Part shown: positions 1 to 6,961 of the stretch, piece by piece
How positions within the stretch are numbered: the stretch's first letter is position 1
How the letters are laid out: every line of letters begins with the position of its first letter
NCBI GenBank assembly: GCA_026400595.1
Contig: JAPLOT010000070.1
Coordinates: 1 to 15,966 of the forward strand
Reading direction: 5' to 3'
Origin: Alphaproteobacteria bacterium
Lineage (GTDB): Bacteria > Pseudomonadota > Alphaproteobacteria > Rhizobiales > Aestuariivirgaceae
Length of the DNA: 15,966 bases
Program-made: the position numbers and the translations under genes
The notes under the pieces: model-generated
Databases searched by the model: none
What the model saw: the letters and a program-made list of their open reading frames with translations, nothing else
Told to the model about the DNA's origin: nothing

Positions 1-275
1 ACCTCACCGGTCTCCGGATTTGCGATGATCATGTTGCCCTGCAGGACATAGAGCACTTCGTCCGCGCCGAAGATGGTCCGGAAGGATTCGGAGTGGCGAA
101 ACCCGTCGCCCGCCGGAAAGCCGAAGATCAGCTGATGGATCTTGCCGCTGGAGAGATAGATCCAGTCATTGACAAGTCCCGCCTCGTCGTCGCCCCACAG
201 GTAGCGCGTGACCTTGTCGTAGGGGATGAGGGTGGGTTCGCTGAAGGTGGGGCGTGGCGACGATTTGTAGGCCAT
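1..275 (-). CDS. Cupin-domain protein, C-terminal part missing (window edge)
   Basis: Only the first 91 codons lie in the window; the gene continues beyond base 1. The translation begins MAYKSSPRPTFSEP and reaches a cupin motif 1-like stretch: GDGFRH around residues 57-61, then E73, VLYVLQG (74-80) and NMIIANPETG. This is the metal-binding first half of a cupin barrel. Cupins are small beta-barrel enzymes or binding proteins, often sugar isomerases, dioxygenases or epimerases, and the exact activity cannot be read from this part. The ATG at 275 is the only good start, with a GAGGA about 13 nt upstream, which is rather far. The gene starts 20 nt after the oxidoreductase stop and is most likely the next cistron of the same catabolic operon. 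The family is fairly sure; the function is unknown. Confidence 0.72.
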   Translation of the reverse strand, partial: MAYKSSPRPTFSEPTLIPYDKVTRYLWGDDEAGLVNDWIYLSSGKIHQLIFGFPAGDGFRHSESFRTIFGADEVLYVLQGNMIIANPETGE

Positions 276-295
276 GATGTCAGACGGGTCCTCGT

Positions 296-1306
296 TCAGG
301 TGAGTGTCAGGGGATTGTGAATACGATGCGACTTGTTCATATCCAACCGCGAACGCAAACTCGGTGGCGCGAAGCGGCTGGCGACCGCCATGGGCATGCC
401 GCAGTCGAGCGATGCAAGCGCCTGGTCGATGATGTCGAGCACATGAAGGACGTGGTCAATGCTGAGGTCGCCACTCGCCCCCTCGATGATGGATGCGCAG
501 AAGTCCCGCACGCCATCGGTCCAGGGCCACGTCGCGTCTTCCTCGAACAGCCGCCAACATCCGGTCTCCGCGGTCCAGAGCTGAAGTCCCTTCGGATCCC
601 AGTCCTGGCCGACGAACTGCGTGGTGATCGTACCGACGCAACCGGACGTGAAACGCAGGGAGAGTTGAAGACCTTGCCCGTGATCATCCGGCTTCACCTC
701 ACTTGCCTGCGCAAAGACTGACGCGACCGGCCCCAGCAATCCGGTCAGGGTCGTCAAGGCATAGACACCGAGATCGCGCAGGGCGCCGGCACCGGGTCGG
801 AAGAACCAGTCCGCCCAGTCCGGGCCTTCCCAGCCATAGAGCGCCCGACAGCAGAGAGCCTCGCCGATTTCGCCCCGTTCCAGCCGGTGCCGGGCATCGC
901 GAAAGACCGGGCTGAGGGTGGTAAAGGGTGCAGCACGCAGGAGCAGCCCGCGTTCGGCCGCAAGGGCGGCAATCCCGCATCCCTCCTCTGCCGACGCCGC
1001 AAGTGTCTTTTCCGACAAAACATGCTTTCCCGATGCAAGCGCCAGGCGCACATGCTCTGCGTGACACTGCATCGGCGTCAGCACGATCACGGCATCGATG
1101 TCCTTGCGCGAGAGGAGCGCCGCGATGTCCGTTCCGCTCTCCGCGATGCCGAAGATCTCTGCCAGACGGCGGGCCGGGTCTAAGCTGCGGCTGCAGATCG
1201 CGGCCAGTTCGACGTTGACACCCTCTTCGCGCAGGCGCCGGATCTGGCGGACGTAGCTCTCGGCAACGTTCCCTGCCCCGAGCATCGCAAGCCTGAGTGG
1301 TGGCAT
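296..1306 (-). CDS. Gfo/Idh/MocA-family NAD(P)-dependent oxidoreductase
   Basis: This 336-residue protein has the usual two-domain layout and length (about 330-360) of the Gfo/Idh/MocA family. Members oxidise or reduce sugars, inositols and related polyols in the cytoplasm using NAD(P). The N-terminal Rossmann fold shows LGAGNVA (9-15). The conserved EK pair is at 99-100, here followed by T instead of the usual P. The C-terminal domain carries GALRDLGVYAL (174-184), the catalytic-region motif in which many relatives have D-x-x-x-H; here the last position is Y. The start is the ATG at 1306, with GGAG 8 nt upstream. The gene follows the binding-protein gene after a strong hairpin and precedes a cupin gene. 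In this context it probably oxidises or epimerises an intermediate of the imported substrate. The substrate is not predictable. Confidence 0.88.
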   Translation of the reverse strand: MPPLRLAMLGAGNVAESYVRQIRRLREEGVNVELAAICSRSLDPARRLAEIFGIAESGTDIAALLSRKDIDAVIVLTPMQCHAEHVRLALASGKHVLSEKTLAASAEEGCGIAALAAERGLLLRAAPFTTLSPVFRDARHRLERGEIGEALCCRALYGWEGPDWADWFFRPGAGALRDLGVYALTTLTGLLGPVASVFAQASEVKPDDHGQGLQLSLRFTSGCVGTITTQFVGQDWDPKGLQLWTAETGCWRLFEEDATWPWTDGVRDFCASIIEGASGDLSIDHVLHVLDIIDQALASLDCGMPMAVASRFAPPSLRSRLDMNKSHRIHNPLTLT

Positions 1307-1324
1307 GGTGGCGGCTCCGAAAAT

Positions 1325-1353
1325 GGGCCGCGGGGAAAGCTGTCCCGCGGCCC
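1325..1353 (-). terminator. Stem-loop after the binding-protein gene
   Basis: A perfect 10-bp GC stem (arms 1325-1334 and 1344-1353, GGGCCGCGGG pairing with CCCGCGGCCC) closes a 9-nt loop. It starts 9 nt past the stop of the binding-protein gene. On the transcribed strand it is followed only by ATTTTCGG, so the U-tract is weak. Partial termination or protection of the upstream mRNA 3' end is more likely than full termination, because the next gene starts 19 nt further on. Confidence 0.6.
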
Positions 1354-1361
1354 GCGATCCG

Positions 1362-2390
1362 TTACTTCACGCCCTTGAGCCAGACGCCTTCGACGGTGTC
1401 CTTGTTGGCCGCGATCCATTCGCTGGCCACCTGCTCCACCGGCTTCTTGTCGATTTCCATGGCGAGGATCCACTGATTGACCGTGTCGCCATCGAGGGTC
1501 ACCTGCTTGAGGAACTGCGAGACCTGGGGCGCACGCTCCGCCAGGGCCTTGGAATGCGCGATGTTCACCCGGGTTGGCGGCTGTCCGCAGGCAATCGAGG
1601 ATGCCTCCAGCCAGTCATTGCGCTCGGACGGCTGGTAGAACTTGTAGCAGCCCTCGGCATTGTAGCGCTCGCTTCCCTTGGCACTTTCCGCCGCATAACC
1701 GTTGAACTCGGGTTCTTCGAGCTTGGTCAGCTTGTAGGCCGCATGGATCCATTCGGGAGTCCAGTAGTAGAAGGCGATAGGCTTCTTGTTGTCGATGGCA
1801 TCCTTGAGCTGGGCCAGGAAAACCGCCTGCTCCACAGTGGTGTATTCCATCGTCTTGTCGAAGCCATAGGTCTTGCCGCGTACTTCCGTGTGGTTGGTCG
1901 ATTCCCAGCCCACCGCACCGGCCCACATTTCGCCCTTGCCGTTGCCATCGCTGTCGAACAGTTTGGCCACTTCGGGCTTCGCCAGGTCTTCCAGCTTCTT
2001 CACCCCATGCTCCTCGACCACATAGGTGGGCACGAAGATGCCCTCGGTTCCGAGATAAGGGGTGGCATTGAGGATGATGGTTTCGCGGCCGCCCGGGAGC
2101 ACGTAGTTCTTCATCTGCTGGGGCAGATGGTCGGTCCACATGTCGGCCACGATGTCGACCGAGTTGTCGCCCTTGTCGAGTGCTTCGTAGAGGGCCTCCT
2201 GTGCAGCAGCAATGGTGGCCACATCCGCATCGAGATGGGTCTCCATCACCTGCTTCAGCACCTGCTCGATCGCCCGTGACCCCGGCCAGTCGAGTTCGCC
2301 GATGGTCACCGTGGTCTTGGCCTCGGCGGCGACTGCCATCGCCGCGAGAGAAATGGCGGCGAGGCCGGTGTTCCTGAGATACTTCAACAT
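1362..2390 (-). CDS. Periplasmic substrate-binding protein of a ProU/OpuA-like ABC importer
   Basis: The 342-residue precursor has a Sec signal peptide: a short positive start (MLKYLR), a hydrophobic core and an A-E-A cleavage box at 22-24 before KTTVTIGE. The mature part matches the OpuAC family of glycine betaine/choline-type binding proteins. It has the GELDWPGS opening (31-38), VADMWTDHLP (81-90), GWES (161-164) and YYWTPEW (208-214). Several tryptophans and tyrosines (W35, W85, W162, Y208-W210, W214) sit where family members build an aromatic cage for quaternary amines. C248 and C268 could form a disulfide. It delivers ligand to the adjacent permease. Its Shine-Dalgarno site is the best in the operon, as expected for a binding protein made in excess. 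The ligand is unknown; the neighbouring sugar-type enzymes suggest it need not be plain betaine. Confidence 0.9.
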   Translation of the reverse strand: MLKYLRNTGLAAISLAAMAVAAEAKTTVTIGELDWPGSRAIEQVLKQVMETHLDADVATIAAAQEALYEALDKGDNSVDIVADMWTDHLPQQMKNYVLPGGRETIILNATPYLGTEGIFVPTYVVEEHGVKKLEDLAKPEVAKLFDSDGNGKGEMWAGAVGWESTNHTEVRGKTYGFDKTMEYTTVEQAVFLAQLKDAIDNKKPIAFYYWTPEWIHAAYKLTKLEEPEFNGYAAESAKGSERYNAEGCYKFYQPSERNDWLEASSIACGQPPTRVNIAHSKALAERAPQVSQFLKQVTLDGDTVNQWILAMEIDKKPVEQVASEWIAANKDTVEGVWLKGVK

Positions 2391-2395
2391 GTCTT

Positions 2396-2401
2396 CCTCC
2401 T
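2396..2401 (-). promoter_or_regulatory. Strong ribosome binding site of the binding-protein gene
   Basis: The transcribed strand reads AGGAGG, a full match to the Shine-Dalgarno core, five nucleotides before the ATG at 2390. It supports that start and high translation of the binding protein relative to the other importer subunits. Confidence 0.8.
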
Positions 2402-2425
2402 TGTGTGGTTGTCGTCCTTATGTGT

Positions 2426-2448
2426 CCGCCGGTGATTCATCCCGGCGG
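2426..2448 (-). other. Small stem-loop over the permease stop codon
   Basis: A 7-bp perfect GC stem (2426-2432 with 2442-2448, CCGCCGG/CCGGCGG) has a 9-nt loop that contains the permease stop codon. No U-tract follows. It could mark an RNA-processing or translational pause site between permease and binding protein, or be chance in GC-rich DNA. Confidence 0.3.
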
Positions 2449-3390
2449 CTTTCCGCGCACCATGCGGTCAAGCGCCATGGCGCACAAAACGATGGCAAGA
2501 CCGGCAAGGACTCCCTGTCCGGTCTTGAGATGCTGCAGCGAACGGAGGACATCGACGCCGCGGCCGCCGGCACCAATCATGGCGGCGACGACGACCATCG
2601 AGAGCGACATCATGATGGTCTGGTTGATGCCCAGCCTGATCGACGGCAAGGCCAGGGGAAGCTCGACCTTCATCAGCTTCTGCAGCGGCCGTGCCCCGAA
2701 GGCATCTGCCGCCTCGCGCACCACGGCGGGAACCTGTTCGATCCCCAGCGTCGTCAGACGCACCATCGAGGGCAAGGCAAAGATCACGGTTGCGATGACG
2801 CCCGGCGGCTTTCCGATCGAGAAGAAGGCAACGGCCGGAATCAGATAGACGAAGGTCGGCAGCGTCTGCATCACGTCGAGCACCGGTTCGAGAAGCCGCT
2901 TGGTGCGCGGACTCTTGGCGCAGAGAATCCCGAGCGGCAGGCCGATCGCAACGCAGATCAGAACCGAGGCGGCGACGAGCGCCAGTGTCGACATGCTCTT
3001 CTCCCAGAAGCCGAAGAGGCCGAGATAGGCGAGGCAGGCCGAGGTGAAAACTGCAGCACGAGGGCCGGAGAGACGCCAGGCGGTCAGCACCGCGACCGCC
3101 GCCGTCAGCGGCCAGGGGGTTGCGACCATGGCCCTTTCGATGACGTTCAGAATCGTGCGGAGGATCAGCGTGAAGACATCGAAGAAACCGACCCACTTCT
3201 GCTTCATCCAGGTGACGGCGTTGTCGATGGCAAGGGCCGCGGCATTGTCGAGGCCCGGAGGGGCGGGAAAGCTTGTGAACCACTCAGGCAGGGCCGGCGC
3301 GAGCAGCCACCAGGCGGCAGCCAGGGCGAGCACGAGCGCCATGAGCCAACTGAAATGGGCCGGCAGCTTTCCGGGATCAGCCTTGCGCAT
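2437..3390 (-). CDS. ABC importer permease, ProW/OpuAB-like
   Basis: This 317-residue polytopic inner-membrane protein has a hydrophobic segment near residues 15-33, further helices from about 94-125 and the binding-protein-dependent transport domain from about 130 to 305. The permease signature DVMQTLPTFVYLIP (172-185) and the EAA loop that contacts the ATPase (EAADAFGARP through ELPLALPSI, 226-251) match ProW-type subunits. The extended N-terminus before the core domain is also typical of ProW. The start ATG at 3390 has GAGG five nucleotides upstream and lies 14 nt inside the end of the ATPase frame, so translation of the two is likely coupled. It would form a homodimeric channel with the ATPase and receive ligand from the downstream binding protein. 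Confidence 0.92.
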   Translation of the reverse strand: MRKADPGKLPAHFSWLMALVLALAAAWWLLAPALPEWFTSFPAPPGLDNAAALAIDNAVTWMKQKWVGFFDVFTLILRTILNVIERAMVATPWPLTAAVAVLTAWRLSGPRAAVFTSACLAYLGLFGFWEKSMSTLALVAASVLICVAIGLPLGILCAKSPRTKRLLEPVLDVMQTLPTFVYLIPAVAFFSIGKPPGVIATVIFALPSMVRLTTLGIEQVPAVVREAADAFGARPLQKLMKVELPLALPSIRLGINQTIMMSLSMVVVAAMIGAGGRGVDVLRSLQHLKTGQGVLAGLAIVLCAMALDRMVRGKPPG

Positions 3391-4429
3391 GCTGACCTCG
3401 CCCCGCCAGAGCCGAGAGCATGTCCGGAATGCGAAGCATGCCGACGATCTGCCCCGCGGAATCGCGCACCGGAAGATCCCGTTTCTCGCGCGCCGCCAGT
3501 CGTGCCGCCTCTGCCAACACTGTGCCTTCCTCCACCCCCCTCGCCGTGGCGGAGGCTTTCCGCTCGCCGGGCCGAAGCTTCGACATGACGTGCCTTGCGC
3601 TCAGCGTCTCGCGCGAAGAGACGTCCTGTACGAAGGCCGCGACATGCGTATCCGCTGGCGCGAGAATGATCTCATGCGGCGCGCCGATCTGCAGGATCTT
3701 GCCGTCGCGCATGATGGCGATGCGGCTGCCGATGCGCATCGCCTCGTCGAGATCGTGGGTTATGAACACGGCCGTCTTGTTCATGGTCCGGCACAGGCCG
3801 ACGAACTGGTCCTGCAGCTGCCGGCGGATTAGCGGGTCGAGCGCACCAAAGGGTTCGTCCATCAGCAGGATGTCGGGATCGCCGGCCAGCGCCCGTGCCA
3901 GGCCGACGCGCTGCTGCATGCCACCCGACAGCTCGGTTATGCCCGCATCCGCCCAGGCCTCGAGCTGAACGGCCTTCAGCATGGCCCGTGCCCGATCCAG
4001 CCTCTCGGGCTGCGGGACCTCGCGCAGCTCCAGGCCGAAGGCAACATTCTCGAGCACGCTCCTGTGCGGCAGAAGCGCAAAGTTCTGGAACACCATGCCG
4101 ATCTACTGCGCGCGCAGGACTCGCAAGGCGGCTGCGGAGAGCGCCGCGATACTGAAGCCGCCGACCACCACCACTCACGCGGTGGGCACCACCAGTCCAT
4201 TGATGTGGCGCAGCAGGGTGGACTTGCCGCTGCCGGACAGGCCCATGATGCAGAAGATCTCGCCCGGCGCGATGCTGAAACTCGCATCGGCAACCGCCAC
4301 AACGCAGCCAAGGCGCTCCTGGATGTCGCCCTTGTTTCCGCCCTCGCGCCGCAGGCGCTCGAACTCCGGCTCCGCGATCGAGCCGAAGACCTTCCAGACG
4401 TGGCGCAACTCAATCGCGAGCTCTGCCAT
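3377..4429 (-). pseudogene. ABC importer ATPase, ProV/OpuAA-like, interrupted by two in-frame stop codons
   Basis: Read in one frame from the ATG at 4429 to the stop at 3377, the 350 codons match ProV-type ATPases end to end. The N-terminal ProV-specific segment is followed by GEIFCIMG and Walker A GLSGSGKST (63-71). Then come Q-loop VFQ (113-115), signature LSGGMQQR (167-174), Walker B ILLMDE (187-192), D-loop GALD, H-loop THD (224-226) and one CBS-like tail (about 275-345). Two nonsense codons interrupt the same frame: TGA at 4177-4175 (codon 85, right after VPTA) and TAG at 4105-4103 (codon 109, after RVLRAQ). The bridge between them (GGFSIAALSAAALRVLRAQ) still looks like normal protein, and no frameshift is needed. 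As written, translation yields an 84-residue fragment, and a restart at the ATG at 4096 would lack Walker A. The start overlaps the SDR stop (TGATG), with GGAGGG 8 nt upstream. It may be a young pseudogene, a sequencing error or a recoded gene. Confidence 0.85.
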
Positions 4430-5205
4430 CACCACAACCCTCCGAGCGCGACGGTGACGGCTTCGCCATTGATCCCGGCGGCAGAGTCGCTGGCGAGGAA
4501 CGATATGGTCTGCGCCACTTCGTCGGCGGTCAATACGCGACCGCGCGGATAGCTGGCATCGCGCAGGCGCCAGATTTCCTCGGGACTGACACCCTTCTGC
4601 TCCGCCTCCCACAACGCATCATTCTCCGCCATGCCGGTCCGCACCCAACCCGGACAAACGGCGTTGGCCGTCGCACCATGAACGCCGATGTCGCAGGCAA
4701 CCGATCGCATCAGTCCGATGAGACCGTGCTTGGAGGCGCAATAGGCCGTCATGGAGGGCGCACCCACCTGTCCCGCCGTCGAACTCACATAGACGATCCG
4801 ACCCCACTGCGCCGCGCCAATCAGCGGAGCGATGGCCCGGGTCATGAGAAAGGGAGAATCCAGGTTCACGGCCATGGTGGCGCGCCAGGCCTCGAAGCTC
4901 TGGGACGCGATCGGTCTGTCGGTAAAACCCGGAAGGCCGGCAGCGCAGACCAGTATGGTTGCCGCGCCGAGGCGCGACGCCGCATCGAAGACAAGGTCGG
5001 TCGAACCAGGATCTGCGAGATCGGCGATCTGCGGCACGATTCCATCCTGGAGGGCGGCGAGTTCCTCAAGCCTGGCGCGATTGCGTCCGACGGCAACGAC
5101 CCGGGCACCGCGCCGCGCCAGCTGCATGGCTACGCTTCGGCCGATGCCGCTGCTGGCGCCAGTGACGATGGCGAGCCGACCATCCAGATCGCGCGCAACG
5201 GTCAT
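4429..5205 (-). CDS. Short-chain dehydrogenase/reductase (SDR)
   Basis: This 258-residue classical SDR is an NAD(P)-dependent cytoplasmic oxidoreductase of alcohols, sugars or ketones. It shows the cofactor motif TGASSGIG (15-22), CAAG (87-90, in place of the usual NNAG), N114, the catalytic serine in YVSST (S142 region) and the YxxxK motif YCASK (Y155, K159). These are followed by the CPGWVRTGM loop (184-192). I chose the ATG at 5205, which overlaps the aldolase stop as ATGA and has GGAGG 10 nt upstream. A longer frame from a TTG at 5250 would add 15 low-complexity residues inside the aldolase gene. The stop overlaps the ATPase start by one base. It probably oxidises the imported compound or a carbonyl product of the aldolase. 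The substrate cannot be told from the sequence. Confidence 0.92.
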   Translation of the reverse strand: MTVARDLDGRLAIVTGASSGIGRSVAMQLARRGARVVAVGRNRARLEELAALQDGIVPQIADLADPGSTDLVFDAASRLGAATILVCAAGLPGFTDRPIASQSFEAWRATMAVNLDSPFLMTRAIAPLIGAAQWGRIVYVSSTAGQVGAPSMTAYCASKHGLIGLMRSVACDIGVHGATANAVCPGWVRTGMAENDALWEAEQKGVSPEEIWRLRDASYPRGRVLTADEVAQTISFLASDSAAGINGEAVTVALGGLW

Positions 5206-5975
5206 GCCCGCTCTACCTCCTTCGCCGTCCCGCCGTGAACCAGCCGGCAAAAGCGCTGCATGGCCGCGGCCGGATCGGCTGCGCCCCAGGCGTTGCGCCC
5301 GATGGCGACACCCGCCACGCCGGCGGACAGCGCGGCGGCGATCGCGGCATCATAGGCCGCAGCATCCTTCGCAAGGGCGCCGCCGGCGAGCACCACCGGA
5401 ATGTTGCAGGCCGCAACCGCCGCAGCGATTTCCGCCGAAGGGACCGGCATGGTGGTCTTGATGACATGCGCTCCCAATTCCTGCCCGGTGCGGCAGGCCG
5501 CCACCATCGCCTCCGGCGCTTCCGGATCGGGAAACATGGCGCTCTCGACCGGCATGATCTCGCAGAGATAGGTGAAGCCGCGCCTGTCGCATTCGGCCGC
5601 AAGCCTGCCGGACTGGCGCAGCGCGTCGAGCTCGAAGGGTGCGCCCAGCTGAATGAAGTTGAGGACCGTGCTGACTCCAAGCCGCTCGGCATCGTCGAGG
5701 CCATAGGCCATGACATATTCCGTCAGCGGATAATGCCCGCCCAGCGTGACGGATGTGAGGTCAAGCTTGAGGATCGGCTTTACGTGGCCGAAGTTCCGCC
5801 GGAAGTCGCGGATGGTGCCGTAGCTCGCGATCATGGCGTCAGCGCCGGCCGCATTCGCGGCCGAAATGATCGACGCCCGGTCCTCGAGGCCGCGGCACGG
5901 CCACGAGTAGAGCGCGTGATCGATGGCGATGATCACCGACCGTCCGTCAGCGCCCATGCAAGCTGGCGTCATCAT
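5202..5975 (-). CDS. Class I aldolase of the DhnA/LsrF (DeoC-like) type
   Basis: The 257-residue protein resembles the archaeal-type fructose-bisphosphate aldolase family that includes DhnA and the AI-2 pathway enzyme LsrF, all TIM barrels that use a Schiff-base lysine. Visible features are AIDHALYSWP (residues 17-26, the DH pair of the first strand), KLDLTS (70-75), the putative Schiff-base K173 in HVIKTTMP, VVLAGG (194-199) and the phosphate-binding end GVAIGRNAWG (222-231). It should cleave or form a C-C bond in a phosphorylated keto-sugar, which fits the FGGY kinase two genes upstream. The start is the ATG at 5975, overlapping the dehydrogenase stop, with GGAG 8 nt upstream; an ATG at 5972 is an equal alternative. 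An upstream extension to 6164 lies wholly within the dehydrogenase gene and is not credible. Confidence 0.85.
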   Translation of the reverse strand: MMTPACMGADGRSVIIAIDHALYSWPCRGLEDRASIISAANAAGADAMIASYGTIRDFRRNFGHVKPILKLDLTSVTLGGHYPLTEYVMAYGLDDAERLGVSTVLNFIQLGAPFELDALRQSGRLAAECDRRGFTYLCEIMPVESAMFPDPEAPEAMVAACRTGQELGAHVIKTTMPVPSAEIAAAVAACNIPVVLAGGALAKDAAAYDAAIAAALSAGVAGVAIGRNAWGAADPAAAMQRFCRLVHGGTAKEVERA

Positions 5976-6961
5976 GACTCCCTCTCCGGCTCGAACATGA
6001 TCTTGAACCCCGTGAAACCCTGACGGGCGACGAGCGCCTGTTCGAGCGTTGCAAAACCGCAGGTCGAAGTCACAAGGTCCTCGAAAGGAACGCGTGCGTC
6101 CAGAAGGAACTCCAGTGCCTCGTCGTAACGGTGCCGGCGCTGGTTGGGAGGGGTGCCGACCCACTCGCTGCCGATGAGCGCAATCTCGCGATAGTGAATG
6201 TCGTTGAGGTCGAGAACCGCTTCCTTGCGGTTGCCGAACCCCGCAAACAGCACCACGCGGCCACCGGGACGCGCAGCCCGCACGCAGGGCATGACCAGAT
6301 CGGGATTGCCGATGGTAAGGATCACGGCGTCGACGCCCTGCCGGCCGCTCCAGTCGGCCGCGGCTTCGGCCCAGTTCTCAGGCCCGGTAACGAGACTTGC
6401 GCCGAATGTCCGGGCTGCGGCCTGACGCGGTGCCAGAGGTTCCACCGCCATCACCTCGCAGCCTAGCCGGGCGGCATCGGCAATGATCTTCAGCCCCATG
6501 ACGCCGGCCGCGATCACCACCAGTTTCTGGCCGGGCTCCAGCCGTGCCTGGTCGCGCACCGCATGGATGCAGTCGGCCAGGGGTTCGATGAAGATGGCGC
6601 GGCGGCGGTCGAGGTCACGCGGCAGCAGCAGCGGCCCGCGCGACCAGTCGATGGGGTCGACGGGAATGGTGGCGAAATCGGCGTAGCCGCCATAGGTGTC
6701 GCCATAGACGCGATCGCCGACACGGAATCCCTTGACCCCACGCCCGATGGCCGAGACTTCGCCAAGCCATTCATGCCCGGGATTGAAAGGGTAGTGTCCG
6801 TCATTCACGCCGATCTCGTATTTCCGCGAGTCTGTCGCACAGACGCCGCAGGCCTCGATGCGAACCTGGATCTCTCCCGACTGCGGCGGGGTCACCGGCA
6901 GGCGGTCGATCTGCATTTGCCGGATACCGACAAGCCGCGCCGATCTCATCGTGTCTGTCAT
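5972..6961 (-). CDS. Zinc-dependent medium-chain alcohol/polyol dehydrogenase
   Basis: This 329-residue MDR-family enzyme has a GroES-like N-terminal domain and a Rossmann C-terminal domain. Catalytic zinc ligands are visible as CGVCATD (38-44, C41) and GHE (62-64), with E127 in IEPLAD as a likely further ligand. The four-cysteine structural zinc lobe usually found near residues 90-110 of liver-type enzymes is absent. The cofactor loop reads AAGVMGL (151-157), with A in place of the first glycine of the common GxGxxG. Such enzymes oxidise secondary alcohols or polyols with NAD(P). The ATG at 6961 overlaps the kinase stop as TGATG; a TTG codon just before it is not needed. The stop overlaps the aldolase start by 4 nt. 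It probably converts a hydroxyl of the substrate to a ketone in the same pathway as kinase and aldolase. Confidence 0.9.
   Translation of the reverse strand: MTDTMRSARLVGIRQMQIDRLPVTPPQSGEIQVRIEACGVCATDSRKYEIGVNDGHYPFNPGHEWLGEVSAIGRGVKGFRVGDRVYGDTYGGYADFATIPVDPIDWSRGPLLLPRDLDRRRAIFIEPLADCIHAVRDQARLEPGQKLVVIAAGVMGLKIIADAARLGCEVMAVEPLAPRQAAARTFGASLVTGPENWAEAAADWSGRQGVDAVILTIGNPDLVMPCVRAARPGGRVVLFAGFGNRKEAVLDLNDIHYREIALIGSEWVGTPPNQRRHRYDEALEFLLDARVPFEDLVTSTCGFATLEQALVARQGFTGFKIMFEPERES

Noticed and set aside
1305..2279. 324-codon open frame on the plus strand
   Set aside because: It is the exact antisense of the binding-protein gene, which has a signal peptide, ribosome site and family motifs. 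The antisense product has none.
2212..3588. 458-codon open frame on the plus strand
   Set aside because: It is antisense to the permease and neighbours. Its translation is low-complexity R/G/P/H/D-rich with no motif, a common by-product of GC-rich codon bias.
4100..4180. A frameshift as the cause of the ATPase interruption
   Set aside because: Distances between the stops and the downstream ATG are multiples of three, and the bridging codons translate sensibly in the same frame. Two nonsense substitutions explain it without any indel.
5206..5250. Longer SDR start at a TTG (15 extra residues)
   Set aside because: The extension lies inside the aldolase gene, is low-complexity, and the ATG at 5205 has a good ribosome site and the ATGA overlap seen elsewhere in the operon.
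5976..6164. Upstream extension of the aldolase frame
   Set aside because: It falls completely within the dehydrogenase coding region and shows no aldolase sequence. The ATGs at 5975/5972 fit the operon pattern.
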